From an uncultured beta proteobacterium (GTDB taxonomy: Bacteria; Pseudomonadota; Gammaproteobacteria; Burkholderiales; SG8-41), in contig CADECM010000006.1 in NCBI GenBank assembly GCA_902825845.1, positions 1 to 64,000 of the forward strand: a stretch of DNA of 64,000 bases, written 5' to 3'. The notes below the pieces were generated by a model. That model did no database searches. It saw only the letters and a list, made by a program, of their open reading frames with translations, and was not told where the DNA came from. The position numbers were made by a program, and so were the translations under genes. Positions 8,609 to 17,822 of this stretch are shown here, piece after piece. How positions within the stretch are numbered: position 1 is the stretch's first letter; every line of letters begins with the position of its first letter.

Positions 8609-9522
8609 ACATAAGTGGAGCCATTTCGATGGTTCCCGGCGACAGTGCCAGCCACGGCAAGTGCCACAGCCGTAGGCAGACATCCGGTAACCCCCTGATA
8701 GTTGCAAAGTGCCGCAAGGGGTAAGCATGCCTGCAACGCCGTCGCCTGCGCCGGTGTCACGCGCAAACCGGGCATGAGCGCGAGCGGCGCGCCGGATTCG
8801 ACGAAGTGGCGGATACTGGCGGCCACGCGCGCCGCCCAGTCGTCATCCGCGATTGATGCGCCTGTTGCGGCAATGACGCGAACGCCGACCACTTCCCCAA
8901 TAGCGTCAGCAGGCATCGTGCCCAAAACCAGCCATGCGCTGCCCTCGCCGATACATCGGTCCGCGCTGGGCGGAAAACGCCGCACGTAGAATTCGCGCGG
9001 TCGCGTGGTTTCGTCTACGCCGCCCAGAAGTGCCATTGTCGAGACACCTGCGGCCATATCGTCGAGCGCCAGCTTAAGCGCATGCTCGAAAGACAGATCA
9101 TGCTGCGATATCGTAACGTTTCGGGATAACAGGCCGAGTTGCTGCGCCACGAAAAACGCGGCCATGTTATTGCCGGATGTTGCAAATTGCGCCGGGGAAG
9201 CCATTTCACCGCTCGGCGGCATGACCTGATAGTAAAGCGCATCGGTACGAGCGACGTCGCCCAGACCCGTGGCAAGGTAAACGGGCGTGGCCGGCGCCAA
9301 TGGTCTATCCCCTTGGCCAACGCACTGGCGGGCGCCCAGAACGGCCAGTTGCACGAAGCGGGATGCGAGCCGCGGCAGCGGGATGTTCAGGGCCTGTGCG
9401 GATTGCCGCAGATCCACGGGACTGGCATCGGCGTTCAACGGCGCCGTTGCGCCAAGCGCCGCCGCCGGCACGGCATTCGGACCAATACCGCCGGCCGCAT
9501 GAATGAAGGCGCTCGCAGGCAC
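8503..9522 (-). CDS. Ketosynthase-like protein lacking the active-site Cys (chain-length-factor-like)
   Basis: A 339-residue thiolase-fold protein, GTG start, one base after the preceding ketosynthase. At the place where ketosynthases carry the nucleophilic Cys it reads SQHDLSFEHAL, with Asp142 aligned to Cys, so it cannot form the acyl-enzyme. Such partners (chain length factors, FabB/F-like heterodimer halves) pair with an active ketosynthase and shape the product. The neighbouring KS is the obvious partner. Its C-terminal 35 codons overlap the 3' end of cydA on the other strand; the terminal residues (SSVAAGPRRSTPSR) are low-complexity and may not be ancestral. Confidence 0.78.
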   Translation of the reverse strand: MPASAFIHAAGGIGPNAVPAAALGATAPLNADASPVDLRQSAQALNIPLPRLASRFVQLAVLGARQCVGQGDRPLAPATPVYLATGLGDVARTDALYYQVMPPSGEMASPAQFATSGNNMAAFFVAQQLGLLSRNVTISQHDLSFEHALKLALDDMAAGVSTMALLGGVDETTRPREFYVRRFPPSADRCIGEGSAWLVLGTMPADAIGEVVGVRVIAATGASIADDDWAARVAASIRHFVESGAPLALMPGLRVTPAQATALQACLPLAALCNYQGVTGCLPTAVALAVAGTVAGNHRNGSTYVHVNRDAAGRSGVVVWRVNRASSVAAGPRRSTPSR

Positions 9523-9523
9523 G

Positions 9524-10693
9524 CTAGGAAAACGCCATCACCAGCGAAGTGTAGTTGCCGCCAAATCCGAAGAAATTCAGCAGGTAAAACCCTTCGGACG
9601 CCGGCAATTGCGTGCGGTTTGGCGCAACGCTGATTTCAGGATCAAGCACGCTGAATCCCGCCGTGGGCGGCACGAAGCCGTGCTGCAGGCAACCGATCAA
9701 TGCCGTCGTTTCAACAGCGCCACACGCCCCCAAAGTATGGCCAAGGAAGCGCTTCAATCCCACGACAGGCGGCAAGGCGTCGCCAAATACGCTGCGCAGG
9801 GCGCTGCCCTCGGCACGGTCGCTGTCGACACTACCGGTGCCGTGAGCCTTGACCGCGACAATGTCAACGGGCCGGGCGCCGGCGCGCGACATCGCCTGTA
9901 ACATGACCTCATGCATCACACGGCCGTCGGGACTGGCGCTGGTCAGGTGATGCGTGTCGCACAAATTGGCCCCGCCGCATATCCTCGCGCCGCGTTGCCC
10001 TTCGGCATGCGCTTCCAGCGCTTCCAGCATAAGGGCCGCAATGCCTTCGCCGATCTGCAATCCCGCGCGATGGCGATCAAACGGGCGGCAACCTTCGGGG
10101 TCGAGCAGCATTAGCGATGCAAAGCCACTCAGGGTAACGGCGCTCAATCCCTCGGCACCCACCACCAGTGCGCGGCGGGCATGGCCACGCTGCAGCATTT
10201 CCGTCGCCACCAAAAGCGCATTGGCGCTGGACGAGCAGCCCGTACTCAGCGTCAAGACGGTGCCGCGCATTTGCAGATGGGCAGCAATCAGATCGCTGCC
10301 CCAGGCCGGCCCGCGCACCTGAAACGGCGCATGCGGCGCATGCGCCTGCCGGGACCGCGAGTACAGTTCGGCGCCGGAAGCGTAAAGGAAGCCGCCGCCA
10401 CCGACAATAAGCGCCGTATCCTCGCCGCGCAAAGCATCGGCTTGCCCATTCCAGCAGGCTAAGAGTTGGTCAATCACGGTCAGCAACTGCGTTGCCGCAC
10501 CCGCCTCTCCCGGCGGCCAAGCGCATGCAGGGTACCCGCTCACCCGCGGCGGATCGGTCTCCGGATAGCCAATGTCCGTAGCCGCGCGCACCGGACAATG
10601 GCCGGCGCGCATGCCTTCGACCATCACCGGAACGCCCGCACCATATGCGGTCAGCGCACCTACCGCCGCAATGCGCGTCGCAGCCGTCACCAT
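9524..10693 (-). CDS. Beta-ketoacyl-ACP synthase, active ketosynthase
   Basis: A 389-residue FabF/KS-alpha-type condensing enzyme. The full catalytic set is present: Cys153 in STGCSSSANAL, His284 in KAHGTGSVDSD and His319 in GHTLGACGAVE. It would extend acyl-ACP chains using the carrier protein encoded 3 bases upstream, probably as a heterodimer with the Cys-less protein downstream. Arrangement ACP-KS-KS' resembles type II polyketide and aryl-polyene clusters more than primary fatty acid synthesis. Confidence 0.88.
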   Translation of the reverse strand: MVTAATRIAAVGALTAYGAGVPVMVEGMRAGHCPVRAATDIGYPETDPPRVSGYPACAWPPGEAGAATQLLTVIDQLLACWNGQADALRGEDTALIVGGGGFLYASGAELYSRSRQAHAPHAPFQVRGPAWGSDLIAAHLQMRGTVLTLSTGCSSSANALLVATEMLQRGHARRALVVGAEGLSAVTLSGFASLMLLDPEGCRPFDRHRAGLQIGEGIAALMLEALEAHAEGQRGARICGGANLCDTHHLTSASPDGRVMHEVMLQAMSRAGARPVDIVAVKAHGTGSVDSDRAEGSALRSVFGDALPPVVGLKRFLGHTLGACGAVETTALIGCLQHGFVPPTAGFSVLDPEISVAPNRTQLPASEGFYLLNFFGFGGNYTSLVMAFS

Positions 10694-10696
10694 GCC

Positions 10697-10975
10697 TCAG
10701 ACGGTCTGCTGCCGGATATACTCGGCGAGACTATTGACGCTGGCCATGACACGGCGAGCGTGATTGCCGTCGCGTATGCGGATGCCGAAACGCTTGCTGA
10801 CCGCAACCGCCGCCTGCAGGGCGTCGAGCGAATCCAGGTCCAGCACGGAGTTCGCGCCCACCAGCACGCCCTGGTCGTCAACGGCCTCGGGCGCCATTTC
10901 GCGCTCACACGCGGCAATGATCACGCGCTTGATCTCCAATCGCAGTTCGTCTTCGTTTTCAGGAATGGGTATCAT
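10697..10975 (-). CDS. Acyl carrier protein
   Basis: A 92-residue acidic four-helix carrier. Ser49 in LDLDSLDALQ is the phosphopantetheine attachment site (DSL motif). The start at 10975 (MIPIPENEDELR) overlaps the permease stop codon in an ATGA arrangement, indicating coupled translation. The sequence around the Ser is unlike housekeeping AcpP (no DELDSLD-x-VELVM continuation), which supports a dedicated carrier for this cluster. Confidence 0.88.
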   Translation of the reverse strand: MIPIPENEDELRLEIKRVIIAACEREMAPEAVDDQGVLVGANSVLDLDSLDALQAAVAVSKRFGIRIRDGNHARRVMASVNSLAEYIRQQTV

Positions 10976-12237
10976 CGCAGGTGAGCACGGGTTGAATAGC
11001 GCCAGAGCGCAATCGCAAAACACATCGCGGCGAACGCCAACAGACGTCCAATGTGGGGCAATAAGTCGGACAGGCCCGCATCCCGCACAAAAAGTTCAAG
11101 GAATCCGTCCAGCGCCCAACCCAGCGGAGAGTACGCGGCGATCATCTGCAATGTCGCCGGCATCAGCATTTTGGGTACCATGATGCCGCCCAGTGCGGCG
11201 AGCAATAGTATCGCAGTTGCGCCAAAGGCCGTTGCCTGTTCCGTGGTCCGGGCGAACAGGGCAACCAACAGGCCAAAACCAATGGCCGCCAGACTGGCGG
11301 CCATTGACAGGACGACGATGCCCGACAACGAATGGCCAAAGCGCAGCGCCTCGCCGCCGAGCAGCGGCAACAGGAATATGCCGACAGCAAAACACAGGGC
11401 CATCTGCAGCAAATTAATCGCGAGATAGGGCAAGACCTTTCCACCCACCACCACGCCAGAAGACACTGGCATGGACTCGAGCCGCAACAAACTGCCCTGA
11501 TCGCGTTCCTTGATGAAGGTGGTGGACAGCGGCACCACCAGCAGAAAGATCGCGAGCAGGCTGTAGGCAGGGACATTTTGCTGCGTTGCGTTCGGCTGCA
11601 ACTGGCGTTGCGACGGCGCGTTTTCCGCCTCGCCCAGCCGCAATCTGCCTTGATGACGCCCGCCGTCGCGGAAAAACGCGGGATCAAACGCGACGCCGGA
11701 TACGGCGGCGTTGATGCGCCGCGCCTCTATCGAGGACAACAGACCCGCCAGCGCCGTGCGTGCCAGTGTCAGATGGTCCGAACGCAGCGTCGGGTCGGCG
11801 ATGAAGGTTACTTCGATGACCGGCTTCGCTGGTGCGGCGCGTGCCGGATCGGCGCCCGCGCCAATCGCCGCCGCATCGAAACGCCGAGTCACGCCGGGCG
11901 GCAACAACAGCGCAAAGCGAACTTTGCCGCCCTTCACCTCATCCCGCAGCTGTTGTTCGGCTGCCGCATAATTGCCCGGCGTGCGATGCTCAACCTTGAA
12001 GTAGGACATCGCTGCCGCGCCGTAACCGATGGCTTGCGCCAGTTGGCCGCGATCGCCGTCGAGTACCGCGAGGCTGAATTGCGGGTCCGAACCCTGGCGC
12101 AGAAAATCCTGCAGCGCAAGGGACATGATGATTACGAAGCCCACCGGCATTACAAACAGGATCGCCAGTCCCTCGCGATCGCGCAGGATCACGCGCAGCT
12201 CCTTGGCGGCGCTGATGAGCAGCTTACGCAGCATCAC
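10972..12237 (-). CDS. ABC-2 type transporter permease
   Basis: A 421-residue permease with one N-terminal helix (about 26-45), a large extracytoplasmic domain (about 50-250), then five to six C-terminal helices, the usual layout of ABC-2 exporters of the YhhJ/DrrB kind. It overlaps the 3' end of the ATPase gene by 14 bases. Placed between the methyltransferase/ATPase and the ACP/KS genes, it probably exports the pathway product or its lipid precursor; substrate is not shown by sequence. Confidence 0.87.
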   Translation of the reverse strand: MMLRKLLISAAKELRVILRDREGLAILFVMPVGFVIIMSLALQDFLRQGSDPQFSLAVLDGDRGQLAQAIGYGAAAMSYFKVEHRTPGNYAAAEQQLRDEVKGGKVRFALLLPPGVTRRFDAAAIGAGADPARAAPAKPVIEVTFIADPTLRSDHLTLARTALAGLLSSIEARRINAAVSGVAFDPAFFRDGGRHQGRLRLGEAENAPSQRQLQPNATQQNVPAYSLLAIFLLVVPLSTTFIKERDQGSLLRLESMPVSSGVVVGGKVLPYLAINLLQMALCFAVGIFLLPLLGGEALRFGHSLSGIVVLSMAASLAAIGFGLLVALFARTTEQATAFGATAILLLAALGGIMVPKMLMPATLQMIAAYSPLGWALDGFLELFVRDAGLSDLLPHIGRLLAFAAMCFAIALWRYSTRAHLR

Positions 12238-13198
12238 GGTTGGCGCCGCCGTCGCGCAGGGCTTTGCCGGTCAGCTGGAAAAACAGCGCCTCCAGATCGC
12301 GATGGCCCATGGTCGCTTCGGTGGCGATCAGGCCATGGCGCCGGCCCAGCGCCAGTGCCGCGGACAGCGTCGCTTCCGGATTTACGGTAACCAATGCAGC
12401 CCGGCAGCCGTCGTGACGCACGTCGGTGACGAAGGGGATCCCGCCCAGCGCGGCAATCAGCGCGGCTGGCGGGTAGACTTCCCAGCCCAGCGTCACCACG
12501 TCCTGCCGCAGCAACTCGCGCAGATCGCCGTGCGCGATCACCCGGCCATCGTCGATCACAGCCACGGTGTTGCATAACTGCTGCACTTCGTCGAGGTAAT
12601 GCGATGTGTAGATTATCGTCATGCCGGCGGCGTTCAGCCGCTTCAACTCGTCCCCCAAGAACCGCCGCGATTGCGCATCGACGCCTGCAGTCGGCTCATC
12701 CAGCACCAACACACTCGGCGAGTGTACAACGCCGATGGCAAGACTGAGCCGGCGTTTGAGGCCACCTGACAGCGTTTCGGCGCGCCGATCCTGCAGCGAC
12801 TGCAAACGCCCCACGGCCAGCGCGGCGTCAACGCCACGACTCAAGGCCGCACCGGCCAGACCTTGCATGGCGCCAAAATAGCGCAGATTTTCCATCACAG
12901 ATAGCGTCGGATAGAAGGCAAGCTCCTGCGGTACCAGTCCGAAAAACGAGCGCGCCGCGCGCGGGGCCAACCAGACGCCATCGGGTGCGCGCAGTCGAAT
13001 CCGCCCCGAGCTTGGCGCAAGTAGCCCGCAGAGAATGGATATCAAGGTTGTCTTGCCGGCGCCATTGGGTCCCAGCAGGGCAAAGAAGTCCCCCTCCGCT
13101 ATGACCAAGTCGACACTGTCCAGCGCGGCGCGGGGTGCGCCGCGATAAGTCTTGCATAGCGCCTCAACCGCTATCCTGGATGACGTGCCCGTACTCAT
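12224..13198 (-). CDS. ABC transporter ATP-binding protein, exporter type
   Basis: A 324-residue ATPase with Walker A GPNGAGKT (43-50), signature LSGGLKRR, Walker B VLVLDEPTAG and switch His in IIYTSHYLDE. A C-terminal extension of about 100 residues after the nucleotide-binding domain is common in DrrA/CcmA-type exporters. It pairs with the overlapping ABC-2 permease and starts 11 bases after the methyltransferase stop codon. Confidence 0.9.
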   Translation of the reverse strand: MSTGTSSRIAVEALCKTYRGAPRAALDSVDLVIAEGDFFALLGPNGAGKTTLISILCGLLAPSSGRIRLRAPDGVWLAPRAARSFFGLVPQELAFYPTLSVMENLRYFGAMQGLAGAALSRGVDAALAVGRLQSLQDRRAETLSGGLKRRLSLAIGVVHSPSVLVLDEPTAGVDAQSRRFLGDELKRLNAAGMTIIYTSHYLDEVQQLCNTVAVIDDGRVIAHGDLRELLRQDVVTLGWEVYPPAALIAALGGIPFVTDVRHDGCRAALVTVNPEATLSAALALGRRHGLIATEATMGHRDLEALFFQLTGKALRDGGANRDAA

Positions 13199-13209
13199 GC
13201 CGCGCGCCG

Positions 13210-14247
13210 CTACACCGGGACCTGCGCTTCGATGATGCTTGCCGATGCCGCCGTCGGGATCAGGTTCAATTTTCCAAATCCGGCGTCTCGCAGCAACGCC
13301 TGGTACTCCTGCACCGTGCGCTCCCTGCCGCCGGTGACCAACATCATTTCGAGGTCGATCAGCTTGCCGGGGTGCGGTTCGTCCCCGCCCGGCAAGACAT
13401 GCTCCACGATCAGCAGGCTTCCGCCGCCGCTCATCGCGGCGCGCACGTTGCGCAGCACGGCAGTAGCCTCGCGGTCCTCCCAGTCATGCAGGACCGACGA
13501 CAGCACATAGATGTCGCCGCCCACTGGGACAGTTTCGAAAAAATCCCCCGCGATGGTCCGGCAGCGGCCGGCCACGCCACGGTGTTGCAACAGTGCATCC
13601 GCGCCGGCAAGCACCTCGGCGCGATCAAACAGGATGCCCCGTGCCTTCGGCGCCTGTTCGAGGATGGTCGCGAGCAGCGCGCCCTGTCCGCCGCCGACAT
13701 CAACGATTTGCGCGGCGGTTGCAAAATCATAGGCGTCGATCACCGCGCCATTCACCTGCGCCGCATAGCCGCTCATCGCCGCATTGAATAGGGAGGCGGA
13801 CCGCGGGTGGTGCGCCAGGTAATCGAAGCAGTTGGGCGAATCGTGACGCAATACTATCGCTGGTGTTCCACTGCGAACGCTGTCAACGATCGCGCCCCAG
13901 GTATTCCAGTGCCAGGCATCGCCCTGAAAGCGCGAGAAGGCGGCAAGATTGCCCGGCATGTCACGGCGCAGCAGCGCCCCCATCGGCGTCTGCACAAACC
14001 CCCGAGGAATCGCCTCGGAAAAAATACCCGCGCTGGCCAGTGCGCGCATAACCCGGTACAGCGACGGGCCATGAGCGCCTGTCGCCTGCGCCAGTTCATC
14101 GACGGAACGCGCGCGCCTCCCCAGCAGATCGGCGATGCCGAGTTCCGCGGCGACATGGATCGCCTGTCCTATCCAATAACCGCAGATCAGGTTCAGCAAC
14201 TGGCCGGCCGGCGAAAAACCCTGTACGGGATCAGCGTCGCGCAGCAC
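13210..14247 (-). CDS. SAM-dependent O-methyltransferase (hydroxyneurosporene methyltransferase type)
   Basis: A 345-residue class I methyltransferase with an N-terminal winged-helix dimerisation domain (about 15-100) and a Rossmann domain carrying the SAM motif VDVGGGQG (182-189). His254 in SVLHDWEDRE is the likely catalytic base of this plant-COMT-like family, which methylates hydroxyls on aromatic or polyene substrates. It starts with GTG 12 bases after the clpA stop and is followed closely by the ABC exporter. It may tailor the product of the ketosynthase cluster. Confidence 0.85.
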   Translation of the reverse strand: MLRDADPVQGFSPAGQLLNLICGYWIGQAIHVAAELGIADLLGRRARSVDELAQATGAHGPSLYRVMRALASAGIFSEAIPRGFVQTPMGALLRRDMPGNLAAFSRFQGDAWHWNTWGAIVDSVRSGTPAIVLRHDSPNCFDYLAHHPRSASLFNAAMSGYAAQVNGAVIDAYDFATAAQIVDVGGGQGALLATILEQAPKARGILFDRAEVLAGADALLQHRGVAGRCRTIAGDFFETVPVGGDIYVLSSVLHDWEDREATAVLRNVRAAMSGGGSLLIVEHVLPGGDEPHPGKLIDLEMMLVTGGRERTVQEYQALLRDAGFGKLNLIPTAASASIIEAQVPV

Positions 14248-14259
14248 GTCGCCAGCAAA

Positions 14260-16527
14260 TCAAACGACGCTGGCTTCCGGATTCTTCTCTTCGGAAAAGA
14301 GCAGTTTGACTTTCTCGTCAGCATCGAGATCGACGGTGACCTTGCCGCCGCTCGCAAGTTTTCCGAACAGCAATTCATCCGCCAGTGCGCTGCGGATGGT
14401 GTCCTGTATCAGCCGCGCCATCGGCCGCGCGCCCATGGCAGGATCGAAGCCCTTTTTCGCAAGATAAGCCTTGAGCGCCGGGGTAAACGTGATTTCGACT
14501 TTCTTCTCGTGCAATTGGTCTTCCAGCTGCATCAGGAACTTGTCGACCACGCGCAGAATGATCTGCTGATCGAGCGCCGCGAACGATATCGTTGCATCCA
14601 GGCGATTGCGGAATTCCGGCGTGAACAGGCGTTTGATCTCCCCCATCTCATCACCCGTCTGTTTGCTCGGCGCAAAACCCATGCTGGTTTTCGACAATTC
14701 GGATGCGCCTGCATTGGTGGTCATGATGATCACCACGTTGCGGAAATCGGCCTTGCGCCCGTTGTTGTCGGTGAGCGTGCCGTGATCCATCACCTGCAGC
14801 AGGATGTTGAAAATATCCGGATGCGCCTTCTCGATTTCGTCGAGCAGCAGCACCGAATACGGCTGCTTGGTGATCGCCTCGGTCAACAAACCGCCCTGAT
14901 CGAAGCCAACGTATCCTGGCGGCGCACCGATCAGTCGCGACACCGCGTGGCGCTCCATGTACTCCGACATATCGAAGCGGATCAACTCCACACCCATCAC
15001 GTACGCCAGCTGCCGCGCCACCTCGGTCTTGCCCACGCCCGTCGGACCCGAAAACAGGAAGCTGCCAATCGGCTTTAATGGATTACCAAGGCCGCTGCGC
15101 GCCATCTTGATCGCTGTCGTCAGCGCATCGATGGCCTTATCCTGACCAAATACGGTGGCCTTCAGATCACGGCCCAGCGTCTTCAGGGAATTGCGGTCGT
15201 CGGTGGACACGGTCTGCGGGGGGATGCGCGTGATCTTTGCCACCACCTCCTCGATTTCGTGCTTGCTGATGACCTTTTTCTGCTTCGACTTCGGCAGGAT
15301 GCGCTGTGCCGCGCCCGCTTCGTCAATCACGTCGATCGCCTTGTCTGGCAGATGGCGGTCATTGATGAAGCGCGCCGACAGCTCCGCCGCGGCGGTCAAC
15401 GCAGCCGCCATGTACTTGACGCCGTGATGCTCCTCGAAACGCGACTTCAGCCCCTTGAGAATTTGCACGGTTTCTTCCACCGACGGTTCCAGCACGTCGA
15501 TCTTCTGGAAGCGCCGCGACAGCGCGTGGTCTTTTTCGAACACACCGCGAAACTCGGTGTAGGTTGTGGCGCCGATGCACTTGAGTTGGCCGTTGGACAG
15601 CGCAGGTTTCAACAGATTGGACGCGTCGAGCGTGCCGCCCGACGCCGCGCCCGCGCCGATCAATGTATGAATTTCATCGATAAACAAAATCGCATGCGGG
15701 TTTTCCTGCAACTGCTTGAGCACCGCCTTAAGCCGCTGCTCGAAATCGCCGCGATACTTGGTGCCCGCCAGCAACGCGCCCATGTCCAGCGCATAAACTG
15801 TGCTTTTCTGCAGGATATCGGGCACGCTGTCCTCGACAATGCGCCGCGCCAGTCCTTCGGCAATGGCCGTTTTGCCCACGCCGGCCTCGCCCACCAGCAG
15901 CGGGTTGTTCTTGCGGCGGCGGCACAGAATCTGGATGGCGCGCTCCAACTCCTTGTCGCGCCCGATCAAGGGATCGATTTTGCCCTGCTGCGCCAGCGCA
16001 TTGAGGTTCAGCGTGTAATTTTCCAGCGCGCCGCCGGCGCCGGGAGATTCCTGCTCGGCCTCGGCTTCGTTATCGGCCTTGGCCGGCGCCGCCTGCGCGG
16101 CCTTGCTGATGCCGTGAGAAATGAAATTCACCACGTCCAGCCGCGTCACGCCCTTCTGGTTCAGGAAAAACACCGCGTGCGAGTCCTTCTCCCCGAAAAT
16201 CGCCACCAGCACATTGGCGCCGGTCACCTCCTTCTTGCCCGAGGACTGCACGTGAAGGATGGCGCGCTGAATCACGCGTTGAAATCCCAGCGTGGGCTGG
16301 GTATCGACTTCATCACCCGTCAGGATCGGGGTATGTTCGGTAACGAAATCCTGAAGCAGTTTGCGCAAATCATCGACATCCACAGCGCAGGCCTTCAGCA
16401 CTTCGGACGCAGACGGATTATCCAGCAGCGCCAACAGCAGATGCTCCACGGTAATGAACTCGTGGCGCTTCTGGCGGGCCTCCATGAAGGCCATATGCAG
16501 GCTGACTTCCAGTTCCTGAGCAATCAT
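14260..16527 (-). CDS. clpA: ATP-dependent Clp protease ATP-binding subunit ClpA
   Basis: A 755-residue AAA+ unfoldase that feeds substrates to ClpP. Domains in order: N-terminal Clp repeat domain (1-140) that binds ClpS, an acidic Ala/Glu linker, D1 with Walker A GEAGVGKTA and Walker B LFIDEIH, D2 with Walker A GPTGVGKTE and Walker B LLLDEIE. Length and order are those of proteobacterial ClpA (E. coli 758). It follows clpS by 60 bases. ClpP is not in the window. Confidence 0.97.
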   Translation of the reverse strand: MIAQELEVSLHMAFMEARQKRHEFITVEHLLLALLDNPSASEVLKACAVDVDDLRKLLQDFVTEHTPILTGDEVDTQPTLGFQRVIQRAILHVQSSGKKEVTGANVLVAIFGEKDSHAVFFLNQKGVTRLDVVNFISHGISKAAQAAPAKADNEAEAEQESPGAGGALENYTLNLNALAQQGKIDPLIGRDKELERAIQILCRRRKNNPLLVGEAGVGKTAIAEGLARRIVEDSVPDILQKSTVYALDMGALLAGTKYRGDFEQRLKAVLKQLQENPHAILFIDEIHTLIGAGAASGGTLDASNLLKPALSNGQLKCIGATTYTEFRGVFEKDHALSRRFQKIDVLEPSVEETVQILKGLKSRFEEHHGVKYMAAALTAAAELSARFINDRHLPDKAIDVIDEAGAAQRILPKSKQKKVISKHEIEEVVAKITRIPPQTVSTDDRNSLKTLGRDLKATVFGQDKAIDALTTAIKMARSGLGNPLKPIGSFLFSGPTGVGKTEVARQLAYVMGVELIRFDMSEYMERHAVSRLIGAPPGYVGFDQGGLLTEAITKQPYSVLLLDEIEKAHPDIFNILLQVMDHGTLTDNNGRKADFRNVVIIMTTNAGASELSKTSMGFAPSKQTGDEMGEIKRLFTPEFRNRLDATISFAALDQQIILRVVDKFLMQLEDQLHEKKVEITFTPALKAYLAKKGFDPAMGARPMARLIQDTIRSALADELLFGKLASGGKVTVDLDADEKVKLLFSEEKNPEASVV

Positions 16528-16587
16528 CGGCGTCCTTTATCGGCTTCTGTTACAGATAAGATACTACGAAATACCGCTTCCACGCTT

Positions 16588-16896
16588 TTAATTTTCTTCC
16601 ATCATGCACTGTAACGGATGTTGATGCTGTTTGGCGTACGCGCGCACCTGGTCCACCTTGGTCGCCGCGACATCCTTCGAGTAGACACCGCATACACCCA
16701 TGCCTTCGCGATGCACTTTCAACATGATCTGCGTTGCCTTCTCGCGCGTCAGGCCGAAAAACTTCTGCAGCACTATCACCACAAAATCCATCGGCGTGTA
16801 ATCGTCGTTGAGGATCATCACTTTGTACATGGGCGGCGGCTTTGTCTTGGCCCGCTTCGCCTCCAGCACCGTGTCTTCACGTTGTTTACCTGCCAT
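16588..16896 (-). CDS. clpS: Clp protease adaptor ClpS
   Basis: A 102-residue adaptor that binds N-degron substrates and delivers them to ClpA. The core reads [16 protein letters not shown], then [17 protein letters not shown] and [14 protein letters not shown], matching the ClpS fold with its disordered N-terminal tail. Start at 16896 ([10 protein letters not shown]) gives the usual length; the frame stays open 14 codons further up but that adds nothing family-like. Confidence 0.96.
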   Translation of the reverse strand: MAGKQREDTVLEAKRAKTKPPPMYKVMILNDDYTPMDFVVIVLQKFFGLTREKATQIMLKVHREGMGVCGVYSKDVAATKVDQVRAYAKQHQHPLQCMMEEN

Positions 16897-17244
16897 AGCG
16901 CCACCCAAATCCGCCCGATTCCACCCGTTTATCCACAACCTTCAGCCACCTGCGCCCGCGGCGCGGAACATAACTGCTTGATGGCGCGAAAAAATCCAAA
17001 GCGCAAGTGCTGTATTTTGGACGGAATCCGGGAAAATTCAAGTACCTTGGCGGGCGCGTCCCTGTCGTTTGCAGGGTCAATTATGGTGTATGCTTTATAT
17101 CCGCTTGCGGCAAAGAGCGATAAGGAAGTATTTCACTTCAGGCGTTAAAGTTTGCGGGTGCGGGTACCATTGCTGTCAGGTTTCATTGCTTTATACCCTC
17201 CCGGTTTTCTGGCCCAGGCCCGCTCATTTGAAGAAGGATGACGC
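16897..17244. promoter_or_regulatory. Divergent clpS/csp intergenic region, likely cold-shock leader
   Basis: 348 bases between clpS (minus) and the cold-shock gene (plus). An AT-rich stretch around 17085-17100 (TATGGTGTATGCTTTATAT) could hold the csp -10 region, which would leave an untranslated leader well over 100 bases, as is usual for cold-shock mRNAs. No -35 match is convincing and no other gene was seen. Confidence 0.4.
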
Positions 17245-17451
17245 ATGGCGACAGGCACTGTGAAGTGGTTTAATGATGCCAAAGGTTACGGATTCATCAC
17301 ACCCGACGACAAAAGCGAAGATTTATTCGCGCACTTTTCTGCCATCCAGATGAACGGATTCAAGACCCTCAAGGAAGGCCAGAAGGTGTCGTTTGAAGTG
17401 ACGCAAGGTCCCAAGGGCAAGCAGGCTTCGAACATTCAGGCAACAAATTAA
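17245..17451 (+). CDS. Cold-shock domain protein (CspA family)
   Basis: A 68-residue single cold-shock domain that binds single-stranded RNA and DNA. RNP1 (KGYGFIT) and RNP2 (LFAHFSAI) are intact, and the N-terminal [17 protein letters not shown] is typical. A ribosome-binding site (GAAGGA) lies 7 bases upstream. It is monocistronic with a long leader, in line with post-transcriptional control by temperature or growth state. Confidence 0.97.
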   Translation: MATGTVKWFNDAKGYGFITPDDKSEDLFAHFSAIQMNGFKTLKEGQKVSFEVTQGPKGKQASNIQATN

Positions 17452-17822
17452 TCCGCCGGCGGCGATGTTGCAATAGTCCGACAGCTGCCCCTCAACCCGC
17501 ACGGCACGGCACTGCCGGACGCGCGCCACCCTTGCGACCATGATTCGCAGCGCGCTGCGCGTTTTTGTCAAGCCGCGGCCGCCGGGTGCGATTCTCCGCC
17601 AGCGCCGGCAGCTCGACGATGCGGCGAGTCATGCATAAGACAATCAATAAATGCGATAATTGCGTCACGCAACCGAAGGGGCATATGCAGTGGGAACAGG
17701 CGTTTTGATCCCGCGCCAAAGTCCACTTTGGAACGCTCCGGCGGGGCAAAGCTCTTGCCGGCCGCCTTTGATCATCATCCGAAACATCCCCTCACACCCT
17801 CGTCCCACGGAGACTCTGCACC
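17452..17822. other. Intergenic region without a recognised gene
   Basis: 371 bases between the cold-shock gene and the 458-residue protein gene. The only open frame on the minus strand (17492-17749) is Arg/Cys-rich and does not look coding. A GATAAT hexamer at 17653-17658 could be a -10 box for the downstream gene but lacks a clear -35. Confidence 0.5.

Noticed and set aside
15259-16614. Plus-strand frame opposite clpA/clpS
   Set aside because: Shadow of clpA; no independent start signals.
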